Positions 1-7,217 of a stretch of 64,000 bases of DNA are shown piece by piece. Under the pieces are notes generated by a model. The model was not told the origin of the DNA, searched no databases, and was given only the letters and a program-made list of their open reading frames with translations. A program made the position numbers and the translations under genes. Source of the stretch: VRUE01 sp963840565 (lineage in GTDB: Bacteria > Actinomycetota > Thermoleophilia > Solirubrobacterales > 70-9); assembly GCA_963840565.1 (NCBI GenBank), contig CAWIZH010000006.1, positions 1 to 64,000 on the forward strand, written 5' to 3'. Position 1 is the stretch's first letter. Each line of letters starts with the position of its first letter.

Positions 1-17
1 CGATTGTAGGTGGTGTG

Positions 18-116
18 GGCGGAGTCGGGGAGAAGACTCGGGGAGCCGATGTTCGCTTCGCTCACCAATTTGGAGCCGCTTCGCGAGGCTTCCCGAGTCT
101 TCCCCCCGACTCCGCC
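18..116. repeat. Conserved-loop giant hairpin, copy 1
   Basis: Arms 18-47 and 87-116 pair over 28 of 30 positions. The 39-base loop contains ATGTTCGCTTCGCTCAC and GCCGCTTCGCGAGGC, both found again in the loop of the hairpin at 6577-6706. It lies 68 bases upstream of rarA, so it is not simply a terminator of that gene. Whatever precedes it lies outside the window. Confidence 0.75.
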
Positions 117-184
117 GACGGCGCCGTTTCTTCCAGCTTTAGGACAGCGGGCGCCCGCTGGTTCCGTGGTCATACTCAGCAGCA

Positions 185-1543
185 GTGGCTGACCGGCTAT
201 TCGATACGGGCGAACCCGCCAGGACTGAGGTTCCAGCTTCTGACGCACCCTTGGCCGTGCGGATGCGCCCGCTGAGTCTGGATGAGCTTGTGGGGCAGGG
301 GCACATTCTTGGCGAGGGCTCGTCGCTGAGGACTGCGATCGAGGGTGGACATCCTCATAGCTCGATTCTTTATGGCCCGCCCGGGGCTGGGAAGACCACG
401 CTGGCTCGTATTGCTGCTGCCGGGGCGGAGGGGGCTTTTGAGGAGGAGTCGGCTGTCAATGCCGGTCGGGCAGAGATCCGGGCCGTTATTGAGCGGGCGC
501 GGGAGCGGCGGCAATCCAGTGGTCGGCCGACGGTGCTCTTTCTCGATGAGATTCATCGCTTCAACAAGGCTCAGCAGGATGCGTTGTTGCCGGCGGTTGA
601 GGAAGGGCTTTTGACCTTGATCGGGGCTACAACTGAGAACCCCTACTTCGAGGTCAATTCGGCGCTGCTCTCTCGTTGCCAGGTCTACGAGCTTCAGCCG
701 CTGGACGCGGCGCAGGTCGAGGAGTTGCTTCGCCGGGCGCTCTCGGACCCTGAGCGCGGGTTGGTTGATCCGCCCCCCGTTGAGGATGAGGCGTTGGCGA
801 TGCTGGCGAAGCGCAGCGGCGGCGATGCCCGCGTAGCGCTGTCCGCGCTGGAGCGCGCGGTAGAGCGCGCATCCGACTTTGACCACAGTGGGGGTGGGTC
901 AAAGTCGGATGCGGTCGACGTCGCCGCGATTGAGGATGCGCTGCAGCGCAAGGCGCTCGACTACGACCGGCAGGGCGACCGGCACTACGACTTCGTCTCG
1001 GCCTGGATCAAGGCGACGCGCGGCTCCGACGTCGATGCCTCGCTCTACTACCTGGCGGTGATGCTGGAGGGCGGGGAGGACCCGCGCTTCATCGTCCGCC
1101 GCATGGTCATCCTTGCCTCCGAGGACATCGGCAACGCCGATCCGCAGGCGCTGCTCGTCGCCGATGCCGCGGCGCGGGCCGTCGACCGGGTCGGCCTGCC
1201 CGAGTGCGCGCTCAACCTTGCCCAGGCCGCCGTCTACCTGGCTCTGGCGCCGAAGTCCAACGCCTCTTACAAGGGCCTCGAGGCGGCTCGGGCCGAGGTG
1301 CGGGAGAACGGCGCCAAGACTCCGCCCGACTACCTGCGCGACGCTCACTACCCCGGCGCCAAGTCGCTCGGCCGCGGCGAGGGGTATCGCTACGCGCACG
1401 ACGAGCCGGGTGGGGTCAGCGACCAGCAGCTGCTGCCGGACGGGCTCGCGGACCGGCGTTTCTACGCCCCGACCGAGCGCGGCTTCGAGGCCGAGCTCGG
1501 CCGCCGGCTCGAGGCATTGCGAAAAAGCGTTCGCAGTCCTTAA
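185..1543 (+). CDS. rarA: Replication-associated recombination protein A (RarA/MgsA AAA ATPase)
   Basis: A clamp-loader-like AAA+ ATPase that acts at stalled replication forks in the RarA/Mgs1/WRNIP1 family. Seen here: Walker A GPPGAGKTT near residues 64-72, Walker B with LFLDEIHRF near 118-126, and the family stretch GATTENPYFEVNSALLSRC just after it. The C-terminal half has the usual MgsA oligomerisation region, with SDVDASLYYLAVMLEGGEDP and a LPDGLADRRFYAPTERG tail. At 452 residues it has the normal length. The start is GTG. Codons up to about position 870 often end in T or G, while those after the internal palindrome at 869-912 are strongly C/G-ending as in the neighbours. The palindrome is translated in frame. 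Confidence 0.95.
   Translation: MADRLFDTGEPARTEVPASDAPLAVRMRPLSLDELVGQGHILGEGSSLRTAIEGGHPHSSILYGPPGAGKTTLARIAAAGAEGAFEEESAVNAGRAEIRAVIERARERRQSSGRPTVLFLDEIHRFNKAQQDALLPAVEEGLLTLIGATTENPYFEVNSALLSRCQVYELQPLDAAQVEELLRRALSDPERGLVDPPPVEDEALAMLAKRSGGDARVALSALERAVERASDFDHSGGGSKSDAVDVAAIEDALQRKALDYDRQGDRHYDFVSAWIKATRGSDVDASLYYLAVMLEGGEDPRFIVRRMVILASEDIGNADPQALLVADAAARAVDRVGLPECALNLAQAAVYLALAPKSNASYKGLEAARAEVRENGAKTPPDYLRDAHYPGAKSLGRGEGYRYAHDEPGGVSDQQLLPDGLADRRFYAPTERGFEAELGRRLEALRKSVRSP
869..912. repeat. Perfect inverted repeat inside rarA
   Basis: Arms 869-884 and 897-912 are perfectly complementary over 16 bases with a 12-base loop. The inner core is TTTGACC...GGGTCAAA, resembling the cores of the hairpins at 51374-51397 and 52303-52354. 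It stays in frame and encodes a linker-like stretch between the ATPase and C-terminal parts of RarA. Confidence 0.85.
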
Positions 1544-1640
1544 TTAGGCCTTCAGTCGAGAAGAAGATTGCGCAACTTCCCTGGGGGGAACGTGTTTCAG
1601 AGTGCGGCTTTCCAAGCTAGAGCCAGGGAGAGCCGACACA

Positions 1641-1674
1641 CCGGCCGGAGGCCTGGACTGGGGGCCTCCGGCCG
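1641..1674 (+). terminator. Probable rho-independent terminator of rarA
   Basis: A 13-base GC-rich stem (CCGGCCGGAGGCC and its complement) closes a short loop about 100 bases after the rarA stop. Only a short T run (GGGTTTC) follows, so it is a weak canonical terminator. Confidence 0.6.
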
Positions 1675-1704
1675 GGTTTCAAAAGGGGACACACAGGGGG
1701 GAAC

Positions 1705-1734
1705 GGTGATTGCGCCTGACTGGGCGCAGTCACC
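1705..1734. repeat. Short hairpin between rarA and the DUF1385 gene
   Basis: GGTGATTGCGCC (1705-1716) pairs with 1723-1734 through 12 positions including one G-T wobble, with a 6-base loop. It is the second of three successive hairpins in this 265-base intergenic region, which otherwise shows no gene. Confidence 0.55.
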
Positions 1735-1746
1735 GCGTTGGGGGAC

Positions 1747-1791
1747 GGTGGGAAGCCGCCTCGCGAGGCACCCACGAGGCGGCTTCCCACC
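1747..1791. repeat. Perfect inverted repeat upstream of the DUF1385 gene
   Basis: Arms 1747-1763 and 1775-1791 match perfectly over 17 bases around an 11-base loop. Part of the element (GCCTCGCGAGGC) is itself palindromic and resembles the CGCTTCGCGAGGC loop motif of the giant hairpins. It ends 17 bases before the next start codon, so the RNA fold could affect translation of that gene. Confidence 0.75.
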
Positions 1792-1808
1792 TCCTCTATC
1801 GTCCGTGC

Positions 1809-2603
1809 ATGGCTTCAGAGAAGTTGCGACTTGGAGGTATGGCACTGCGCAACGGGTTGCTGATCCATGGGCCGACTCACTGGGCTGCGGCGGTGCGCCG
1901 GCCCGACGGGAGCATTGAAGTTGCCTCTGAGCCCAAGCCCGAACTTGCGCCTGGTCTGGCTACACGGCTGCCCGGCCTGCGTGGGCCGCTGAAACTGGCC
2001 GAGGCGATGGCGGTGCTGCCCTTGGTGCGGCGGCGGATGCCGGCCGCGCGGCTGCCCTTTGAGGACCTGCGGGTCATTGCCGCGATTGGCGGTTCGCTGG
2101 TTGCGACCGCGGCGCTGCGCAAGCGCTTCGGCAGCTCGGCCCTGCGCGAGGGGGCGGTGCAGGTGATCGGTGCGGTGCCCGCTGTGGCGGCGCTGCTCGA
2201 TCGCGACCTCGCCGCCTACCACGGGGTCGAGCACAAGGCGATCGCCGCCTACGAGCAGGGCATCGACGATCCCGCCGGCGTGCCCAAGGAGCACGACCGC
2301 TGCGGATCCAACCTGCTGGCGCCGATGATGCTGCTCTCGGCCGGCGGCACGGTGATGCTGGAGCGCCTGGTCGACCGGCCCAGCCCGGCGACCCGCGCCG
2401 CCGTCGGCCTCGCCGGCGCCTCGATCGCGGTCGAGATGTTTGCCTGGAGCGATCGCCACCACGGCGACCCGCTTGCGGAGGCATTCCACACACCGGGCCG
2501 TGAGATCCAGCGCCTGATCGCGACCAAGGAGCCGACCCCGCGCCAGCTCGAGGTCGGCATCGCCGCGCTGGCCGAGATCCTCCGCGCCGAGAACGCCGCG
2601 TAG
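1809..2603 (+). CDS. DUF1385 (YqhQ-like) membrane protein
   Basis: Matches the DUF1385/YqhQ family of predicted metal-dependent integral membrane proteins, whose function is unknown. The diagnostic motifs are YHGVEHKAIAAYE near residues 137-149, followed by a KEHDRCGSN motif; both carry potential metal-binding His, Glu and Cys. Hydrophobic segments flank them (for example AVQVIGAVPAVAALL and LLAPMMLLSAGGTVML). The frame is open further upstream, but that extension would read through the palindrome at 1747-1791, so the ATG giving MASEKLRLGG is preferred (264 residues). Codon use at the 5' end is poorer in C/G endings than later in the gene. Confidence 0.85.
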   Translation: MASEKLRLGGMALRNGLLIHGPTHWAAAVRRPDGSIEVASEPKPELAPGLATRLPGLRGPLKLAEAMAVLPLVRRRMPAARLPFEDLRVIAAIGGSLVATAALRKRFGSSALREGAVQVIGAVPAVAALLDRDLAAYHGVEHKAIAAYEQGIDDPAGVPKEHDRCGSNLLAPMMLLSAGGTVMLERLVDRPSPATRAAVGLAGASIAVEMFAWSDRHHGDPLAEAFHTPGREIQRLIATKEPTPRQLEVGIAALAEILRAENAA

Positions 2604-2614
2604 ACTGCCGCCTC

Positions 2615-3028
2615 GTGTTTGGACGGATCGACCACATCGGCATCGCCGTCGAGGACATCGACGCCGAGCTCGAGCTCTATGAAAAGGGCTACGGGATGGA
2701 GCTCGGCCTGCGCGAAACGGTTGAGGAGCAGGGCGTTGACGCGGCGCTGCTCAACGTCGGCGACGGTCACGTCGAGCTGATGGCGCCGACCGGGCCGGAC
2801 ACGCCGGTTGGCAAGTTCCTCGCCAAGCGCGGCGCCGGCATGCACCACGTCGCCTATGCGGTCGATGACATCGACGCAACGCTGGAGCGCCTGGCGGCTG
2901 CCGGAATCGAGCTGATCGACGCCAAGGCGCGGGTCGGCATCGGTGGCAGCCGCGTCGCTTTTCTGCAGCCGCGCTCGACCGGGCGCGTGCTGACCGAGAT
3001 CGTCGAACCAGTAGGAGGAGGGCACTGA
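2615..3028 (+). CDS. mce: Methylmalonyl-CoA epimerase
   Basis: A 137-residue VOC-superfamily protein made of two beta-alpha-beta-beta-beta halves. It would interconvert (S)- and (R)-methylmalonyl-CoA between propionyl-CoA carboxylase and methylmalonyl-CoA mutase. Seen here: the metal-ligand start RIDHIGIAVEDID, HVELMAP in the first half, GMHHVAYAVDDID opening the second half, and a terminal TEIVEP glutamate. The start is GTG 11 bases after the DUF1385 stop. Its stop shares one base with the next ATG, so the two are probably coupled. Mutase and carboxylase subunits of the same pathway lie near 50-54 kb. Confidence 0.92.
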   Translation: MFGRIDHIGIAVEDIDAELELYEKGYGMELGLRETVEEQGVDAALLNVGDGHVELMAPTGPDTPVGKFLAKRGAGMHHVAYAVDDIDATLERLAAAGIELIDAKARVGIGGSRVAFLQPRSTGRVLTEIVEPVGGGH

Positions 3029-3255
3029 TGGCTGACGCGCAGAAGGTGGAGATTGGCTTCGAGGGCGGCCAGGTGATTTCGGTGCGCCTCAACGACGATG
3101 AGCTGAAGGACCTGCGCAAGCAGGTCGAGAAGGGCGGCTGGCACGACGTCAAGACCGAGGACGGCGTACTCGCGCTCTACCTCGGCAAGGTGGCCTTCCT
3201 CCAGATTGACTCGGGGGCCCACCGAGTCGGCTTTTCCCAGACCCGCTCCGACTGA
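3028..3255 (+). CDS. Small conserved-looking protein of unknown function
   Basis: A 75-residue acidic protein with no family I recognise. It begins MADAQKVEIGFEGGQVISVR and looks like a small mostly-beta domain followed by a short helix (DELKDLRKQVEKGGW). Its start codon shares one base with the epimerase stop, and its own stop shares one base with the next ATG. It is therefore the middle gene of a tightly coupled three-gene unit. No signal peptide or membrane segment is visible. Confidence 0.75.
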   Translation: MADAQKVEIGFEGGQVISVRLNDDELKDLRKQVEKGGWHDVKTEDGVLALYLGKVAFLQIDSGAHRVGFSQTRSD

Positions 3256-3866
3256 TGAGCTGGCGCAAGCTGCTCGGCGCTGCCGCTCTGGCGACGCTGG
3301 GCGCGGCGCTCTGGTGGCGCAAGAACCCGTCCGCTTGTCCATACGGCCAGCGCTTCTGGGTCGAAGCCCCGCACCCGGTGATCACCCGCGACCGGCTGCG
3401 CTCGATCCTACGGCCCGAGCCGGGCGAGCGCATCCTCGAGATCGGTCCCGGCGTTGGCTACTACACGCTCGACATGGCCGGCTGGGTTGGCCCCGAGGGC
3501 AGGGTCGAGATCTTCGACCTGCAGCAGAAGTTCCTCGACCACACCACCGCCCGCGCCGGCGAGCAGGGCCTGGCCAACGTGATCCCGGCTCAAGGCGACG
3601 CCACCGCCCTGCCCTATGAGGACGACTCAATGGACGCCGTCGCCCTGACCGCGGTCCTCGGCGAGATCCCCGACCCCGTAGCGGCCCTGCGCGAGATCGC
3701 CCGCGTGCTCAAGCCGGACGGCCGCCTGATCGTCGGCGAGCTCTTCGGCGATCCCCACTTCACCACCCAAGGTGCTCTCAAGCGCCAGGCATCCGAAGCC
3801 GGCCTCAGCCTCGAGGACCGCTCCGGCAACTGGTTCGCCTACTTCGCCCGGCTCTCCGGCGTCTAG
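3255..3866 (+). CDS. Class I SAM-dependent methyltransferase with N-terminal membrane anchor
   Basis: A 203-residue protein. A short hydrophobic segment near residues 6-21 may anchor it. The SAM-binding motif I ILEIGPGVGYY lies near 60-70, an acidic strand-2 end (EIFDLQQKF) follows, then a DATALPYEDDSMD motif-II/III region and an IARVLKPDGRLIVGE segment typical of UbiE-like enzymes. The substrate cannot be read from sequence. It is translationally coupled to the small protein upstream, and its last four bases overlap the end of the convergent gene on the other strand. Confidence 0.85.
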   Translation: MSWRKLLGAAALATLGAALWWRKNPSACPYGQRFWVEAPHPVITRDRLRSILRPEPGERILEIGPGVGYYTLDMAGWVGPEGRVEIFDLQQKFLDHTTARAGEQGLANVIPAQGDATALPYEDDSMDAVALTAVLGEIPDPVAALREIARVLKPDGRLIVGELFGDPHFTTQGALKRQASEAGLSLEDRSGNWFAYFARLSGV

Positions 3867-4108
3867 CCGCGGATCGCCTTGCCGGCGATGTTCTTCAGCC
3901 GAGTTTTGTCGCGCTGAGAGAGGTTGCTCGGGCGGCCCTTTGACTTCGTGACCAGGTTGAGGAGTTCGTGCTGTTCCTTTTTGGTCAGGTTGCTCTTGAC
4001 CCGATCGCGGCCCTTCTCGACCAGCCAGACGGAGACGACCCAGACCATTTTCCAGGGGACGCGCTTCCAAACGGCTGGCGCGGCGCGGCGGGCGATCCAA
4101 AAGGGCAT
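3863..4108 (-). CDS. Small basic protein of unknown function
   Basis: About 81 residues from the ATG at 4108; a TTG at 4141 would give 92. The N-terminal half is hydrophobic and aromatic (around VWKRVPWKMVWVVSVWLVEKG) and the C-terminal half very basic (SQRDKTRLKNIAGKAIRG), so a short membrane-associated or nucleic-acid-binding protein is possible. No family recognised. It is the last gene of a leftward run with the HARE-HTH gene and overlaps the methyltransferase stop by four bases. Confidence 0.6.
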   Translation of the reverse strand: MPFWIARRAAPAVWKRVPWKMVWVVSVWLVEKGRDRVKSNLTKKEQHELLNLVTKSKGRPSNLSQRDKTRLKNIAGKAIRG

Positions 4109-4182
4109 GCGGGGGTTGTACCCGTTCAGTGCTGCGGACAACCTGTCGGCTGCGATGACACCCCACCGCGCCGTCTACGGTT

Positions 4183-4335
4183 CTAGCCGCCCAGGAGGGC
4201 TCGTAGGGGTCCCAGCAGGATGCTCCAAGCTCCGGCGAGGGCAAGCGGAAGACCGATCATTGCCCGCGCGACCCAGCGGTCAAGCTCGACCATCCAGCGG
4301 CTGTATGCCCCGTCTCTCTCGTGCTCGACCTTCAT
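4183..4335 (-). CDS. 50-residue single-pass membrane miniprotein
   Basis: Read by eye on the minus strand: it starts MKVEHERDGAYSRWMVEL, then a hydrophobic segment (MIGLPLALAGAWSILLGPL), ending RALLGG. The ATG lies in an ATGA overlap with the stop of the HARE-HTH gene, which strongly suggests translational coupling. One transmembrane helix with a charged cytoplasmic N-terminus is predicted. No family recognised. Confidence 0.6.
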   Translation of the reverse strand: MKVEHERDGAYSRWMVELDRWVARAMIGLPLALAGAWSILLGPLRALLGG

Positions 4336-4757
4336 TGGCTTCCCTGGAGGCGCTCTGTCAGGTCGAAAATGCCGCGTCCCACCTTCCTGAACCGAGCGTC
4401 CTCATGCATCGCGGTCCAGACTGAGTCGGCGAGTTGCTTGGCCGGGTTCTTCGGTTCGCGAGCGTGCTTGAAGCCACGGGCCCTGATCGCCGCCGCGATC
4501 TCCCGGTAGGGCATCGGACCTCCTTCGTCCAGCAGGACCTCATGGGCTCGATCCGCGAGGCTCCGATATCCCTCCCCTTCCAGCGAAGTCGCCTTGTGTT
4601 CCAGGGCTACGGCCTTCTGCAGCAGTTGCTCGCCCTTGCCCTCCCATTGCTGGACCTCGGCGAGCAGTCTCGCCCCGTCGGAGACGAGCAGGGGGTCCTT
4701 CTCGAGGTTCGCTGCTTCGACGAAGGTCCTCAGGCGAGTTGAGAGTCGGGTGTCCAC
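4332..4757 (-). CDS. HARE-HTH domain protein
   Basis: A 141-residue protein with a GTG start. The C-terminal half (about residues 75-135) matches the HB1/ASXL/restriction-endonuclease (HARE) winged helix: PMPYREIAAAIRARGF, then a long helix with NPAKQLADSVWTAM and a closing VGRGIFDL beta hairpin. The N-terminal half is helical (EVQQWEGKGEQLLQKAVALE), probably coiled-coil. HARE-HTH domains occur in chromatin proteins, RNA polymerase delta and restriction systems, and are thought to recognise DNA. No restriction or modification enzyme is next to it. It is coupled to the 50-residue membrane protein downstream. Confidence 0.75.
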   Translation of the reverse strand: MDTRLSTRLRTFVEAANLEKDPLLVSDGARLLAEVQQWEGKGEQLLQKAVALEHKATSLEGEGYRSLADRAHEVLLDEGGPMPYREIAAAIRARGFKHAREPKNPAKQLADSVWTAMHEDARFRKVGRGIFDLTERLQGSQ

Positions 4758-4818
4758 TGAATCAATCTTTGCTTCGCTATTGATCTGGAGATTAGCAGAG
4801 TGTAAGAGCTTCGAGGCT

Positions 4819-5577
4819 CTAGGTCTGGCAGCTCGGGCACCAATAAGTTGTGCGGTTGGCGTCGCCTTGGCCGCGGGAGAGAATCGTCGTACCGCAGGTG
4901 GGGCAGGGCTGGCCGGCCCGGCGGTAGACGGCGTTGGCGTGGCGGCCGTGCTCGACCGCGTCCCGCATCAACTCGTGGGCAGCGTCGCTGATCTGGGCGA
5001 GCTGCTCGTCGGTCAGCTCGCCGATCGGCTGCCAGGGATCGAGGCGGGCGGCGAAGCAGGCCTCGCTCTTGAAGATGTTGCCGATGCCGGCGACCAGGGT
5101 CTGGTCGAGCAGGGCGTCGCCGAGGGCGCGGTGGGGGTGGGCCCGCAGGGATCGGGCGACTGCCTCGGGGTCGAAGTCCGCGGCGAGGATGTCCGGGCCG
5201 AGGCGGGACAGAGTTGGGTCACGGCGCAGAGCGTCGGTCCTGAGCAGCTTCAAGGTCGGACCGCCGAACTGGACGGCTTCTGAGCTCTCACCTTTGAGTA
5301 CGGCCCAGGCCGCGCCCGCTGGCTTGCGCCAGGCGGTGCCGCGCGGGTAGACGTGCCAGGAGCCGCTCATTCCCAGGTGGCTGTGGAGGGTGAGGTCGCC
5401 GAAGCGCAGCAGCAGGTGCTTGCCGCGGGCGTCGGCTTGCTCCAACGCCCTGCCGTCCAACCGCTGTACCCCGCCCGCGCGTCCGCGCGGGTTCGGCGTG
5501 CTGACCGCCAATTGCTCGCCGCCGATTGCCTCCTCGATCCGCCTCGCCGCCCGCAGGATCGTGTCGCCCTCGGCCAC
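4819..5577 (-). CDS. Fpg/Nei-family DNA glycosylase
   Basis: Base-excision repair enzyme of the formamidopyrimidine/endonuclease VIII family, 252 residues. Seen: N-terminal EGDTILRAARRI, GKHLLLRFGDLTLHSHLGMSGSW with the conserved beta-hairpin lysine, the H2TH region ALLDQTLVAGIGNIFKSE, and a C-terminal zinc finger (CPTCG...CPSC). The GTG start is fixed by an in-frame TGA two codons upstream, making residue 2 alanine (GCC). In characterised family members residue 2 is the catalytic proline; glutamate 3 is kept. The enzyme may therefore be altered in lyase/glycosylase chemistry. It follows the BtrH-like gene by three bases. Confidence 0.88.
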   Translation of the reverse strand: MAEGDTILRAARRIEEAIGGEQLAVSTPNPRGRAGGVQRLDGRALEQADARGKHLLLRFGDLTLHSHLGMSGSWHVYPRGTAWRKPAGAAWAVLKGESSEAVQFGGPTLKLLRTDALRRDPTLSRLGPDILAADFDPEAVARSLRAHPHRALGDALLDQTLVAGIGNIFKSEACFAARLDPWQPIGELTDEQLAQISDAAHELMRDAVEHGRHANAVYRRAGQPCPTCGTTILSRGQGDANRTTYWCPSCQT

Positions 5578-5580
5578 GAA

Positions 5581-6546
5581 TCAGGCGAGCGCGGTCCAGA
5601 GGCGGTTCTCGGCTTCGGCGACCCTCTTTGCCGCGGCGTCGATCTCGCGCCAGAGAGGCGGTTCGGGATCGTCGCGTTCGCTGGCGGCGTGGAAGGCGGC
5701 CGCAAGGCCGGTCCAGCGCGCCGCCGCGTCAGCCGCGAGGGCCGACTCGGGGCGACCCGCCTCCGCGAGGAAGCGCGAGTACATGAGCCGGAAGGCGCCG
5801 CCGCCGGTGCCGCGCTTCTCGATCACCTGGTAACCGAAGCGGGCGCACCACTGCCAATCCTCGGCCACCTCGGGCCAGCTGCCGGCCTCCGCGGCGAGCC
5901 GGTCGACGGCGCCGAGGCCGGAGAACTCGCCGAACTCGGAGGCGACCATCGCCTGGGTTGCTCGTTCGATCGCCGCCGGGATCGCCTCGCGCAGCTGCCC
6001 CTGGCTGACCCCGCCCGAGGCGGTGAACATGTGGCCGGCGAGCGGGTAGGCGGGGTGGCTGCTGTGGCGCGCCCGGTCGAGGTCCTCCAGCCGCGTGGTC
6101 GTCTGCAGCTGCTCGAAGCCAGTGTCGGAGAGGTGGGCGAACTCCTCGTCGTAGCCGGCGAGGACCACCGCGTGGCCGGGGAAGTGGGCCGAGTTGCCGT
6201 AGTGGTCGAGGTAGTAGAGGTCGGTGAGCAGCAGCACCGGCTGGCCGGCGTCGACCTCTGTCCGGGCTGCCTCCCAGGCCGCGTCGTCGCCCTCGTCGAA
6301 GGTCCGCAGCTCCAGCGCCGCGCCGGTCAGCTCGCCGAAGTTCTCCTCGAGGCGGGCGGTGCGGCCGTTGAACCAGCGGCTCGGCGAGGCGTCCTCGAGC
6401 GAGACGTAATAGAAGCAAGCGCCGGCGCCGAGGCCGAAGGCCATCTCCTCGCTGATCTCTGCCCCGTGGAAGCCGAGCAGGTTGCGGAGGGCGGTAGAGC
6501 CGCAGTGGTGGCCGGGGACGTGGGTGTAGCCGGGAACGACGGGCAT
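5581..6546 (-). CDS. BtrH N-terminal domain protein (with DUF4872-like C-terminus)
   Basis: A 321-residue protein. The N-terminus resembles butirosin biosynthesis protein H, a papain-like acyltransferase/cysteine-hydrolase fold: GHHCGSTALRNLLGFHG carries the candidate catalytic Cys, and GHAVVLAGYDEE the His. The second half looks like DUF4872, which usually follows BtrH_N. BtrH transfers an acyl chain from a carrier protein to an aminoglycoside in butirosin synthesis. No aminoglycoside or carrier-protein genes lie here, so the substrate is unknown. It probably forms an operon with the Nei-type gene. Confidence 0.75.
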   Translation of the reverse strand: MPVVPGYTHVPGHHCGSTALRNLLGFHGAEISEEMAFGLGAGACFYYVSLEDASPSRWFNGRTARLEENFGELTGAALELRTFDEGDDAAWEAARTEVDAGQPVLLLTDLYYLDHYGNSAHFPGHAVVLAGYDEEFAHLSDTGFEQLQTTTRLEDLDRARHSSHPAYPLAGHMFTASGGVSQGQLREAIPAAIERATQAMVASEFGEFSGLGAVDRLAAEAGSWPEVAEDWQWCARFGYQVIEKRGTGGGAFRLMYSRFLAEAGRPESALAADAAARWTGLAAAFHAASERDDPEPPLWREIDAAAKRVAEAENRLWTALA

Positions 6547-6576
6547 TGGGTGATTGTGATCGACCTTGGAGGGGCG

Positions 6577-6706
6577 GGGGTGTCGGGGAACGTCTCGCCG
6601 GTGCCTATGTTCGCTTCGCTCACGAATGAGGAGCCGCTTCGCGGCTGAGGATCACCTTGCCGGGGGCCGCTTCGCGAGGCACCGGCGAGACGTTCCCCGA
6701 CACCCC
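6577..6706. repeat. Conserved-loop giant hairpin, copy 2
   Basis: Arms 6577-6605 and 6678-6706 are perfectly complementary over 29 bases. The 72-base loop shares TATGTTCGCTTCGCTCAC with copy 1 (18-116) and GTCACCTTGCCGGGGGCC-like sequence plus GCCGCTTCGCGA with copy 3 (33863-33991). It sits between two divergent start codons and ends 16 bases before the PAP2 ATG, so it cannot be a terminator. Confidence 0.85.
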
Positions 6707-6722
6707 ATATCCTGCGCGGCCG

Positions 6723-7217
6723 ATGAGCGACCTCGACTACAGGCTCCTGCGCGCGATGCGGACTCGCGGGCACTCGCCCGGCTTGGAGAGAGCTGCGAAA
6801 GCGTTGGGGAAGGCTGGGAACAACGGGGCGATTTGGGTGGTGCTCTGCCTGGTCGTTCTCGCGCTTACCGATTCGAATGGCGAAGCTTGGTTTATCTGCG
6901 CTCTGCTGGCGCCGATCGCTATTGCGCTCAATTACGTGATCAAGCTGGTCGTCAAGCGGCCGCGGCCGGTGCTGGAGGGGCTGCCGCCACTTGGCGGGGC
7001 GCCCAGCTCGCTCAGCTTCCCCTCCGCCCATGCGACATCCTCGTTCGCTGTGGCCACCGCAATGACTCGTGTCGATTCCCTCGGGGCGCTCGCCTTCATC
7101 CTCGCCTTCGCCCTCTCGCTCGGCCGTCCCTACCTCGGGATGCACTACCCGTCCGATGTCCTCGCCGGCGCCATGCTCGGCGTCGCCCTGGGCCTGATCG
7201 TGCCGCTCTCGCTATGA
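6723..7217 (+). CDS. PAP2-family membrane phosphatase
   Basis: A 164-residue phosphatidic-acid-phosphatase-type lipid phosphatase, acting at the membrane on a lipid or isoprenoid phosphate. The three PAP2 motifs are present: KLVVKRPRP, the PSAHA motif in the SFPSAHATSSF stretch, and SLGRPYLGMHYPSDVLAG with the last catalytic His and Asp. Four or five hydrophobic helices flank them. The ATG at 6723 is chosen because the longer frame would run through the giant hairpin. Its stop overlaps the ychF start by four bases (ATGA). Confidence 0.88.
   Translation: MSDLDYRLLRAMRTRGHSPGLERAAKALGKAGNNGAIWVVLCLVVLALTDSNGEAWFICALLAPIAIALNYVIKLVVKRPRPVLEGLPPLGGAPSSLSFPSAHATSSFAVATAMTRVDSLGALAFILAFALSLGRPYLGMHYPSDVLAGAMLGVALGLIVPLSL

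Noticed and set aside
1586..1600. GAACGTGTTTC as a possible third SOS box
   Set aside because: The second half is TTTC rather than GTTC, it has no palindromic symmetry and no promoter context.
1710..1808. Longer start for the DUF1385 gene
   Set aside because: It would translate through the perfect palindrome at 1747-1791 and adds residues without family similarity.
5353..6648. A 431-codon plus-strand open frame
   Set aside because: It is antisense to the BtrH-like and Nei-like genes, both of which have clear motifs, and it runs into the giant hairpin.
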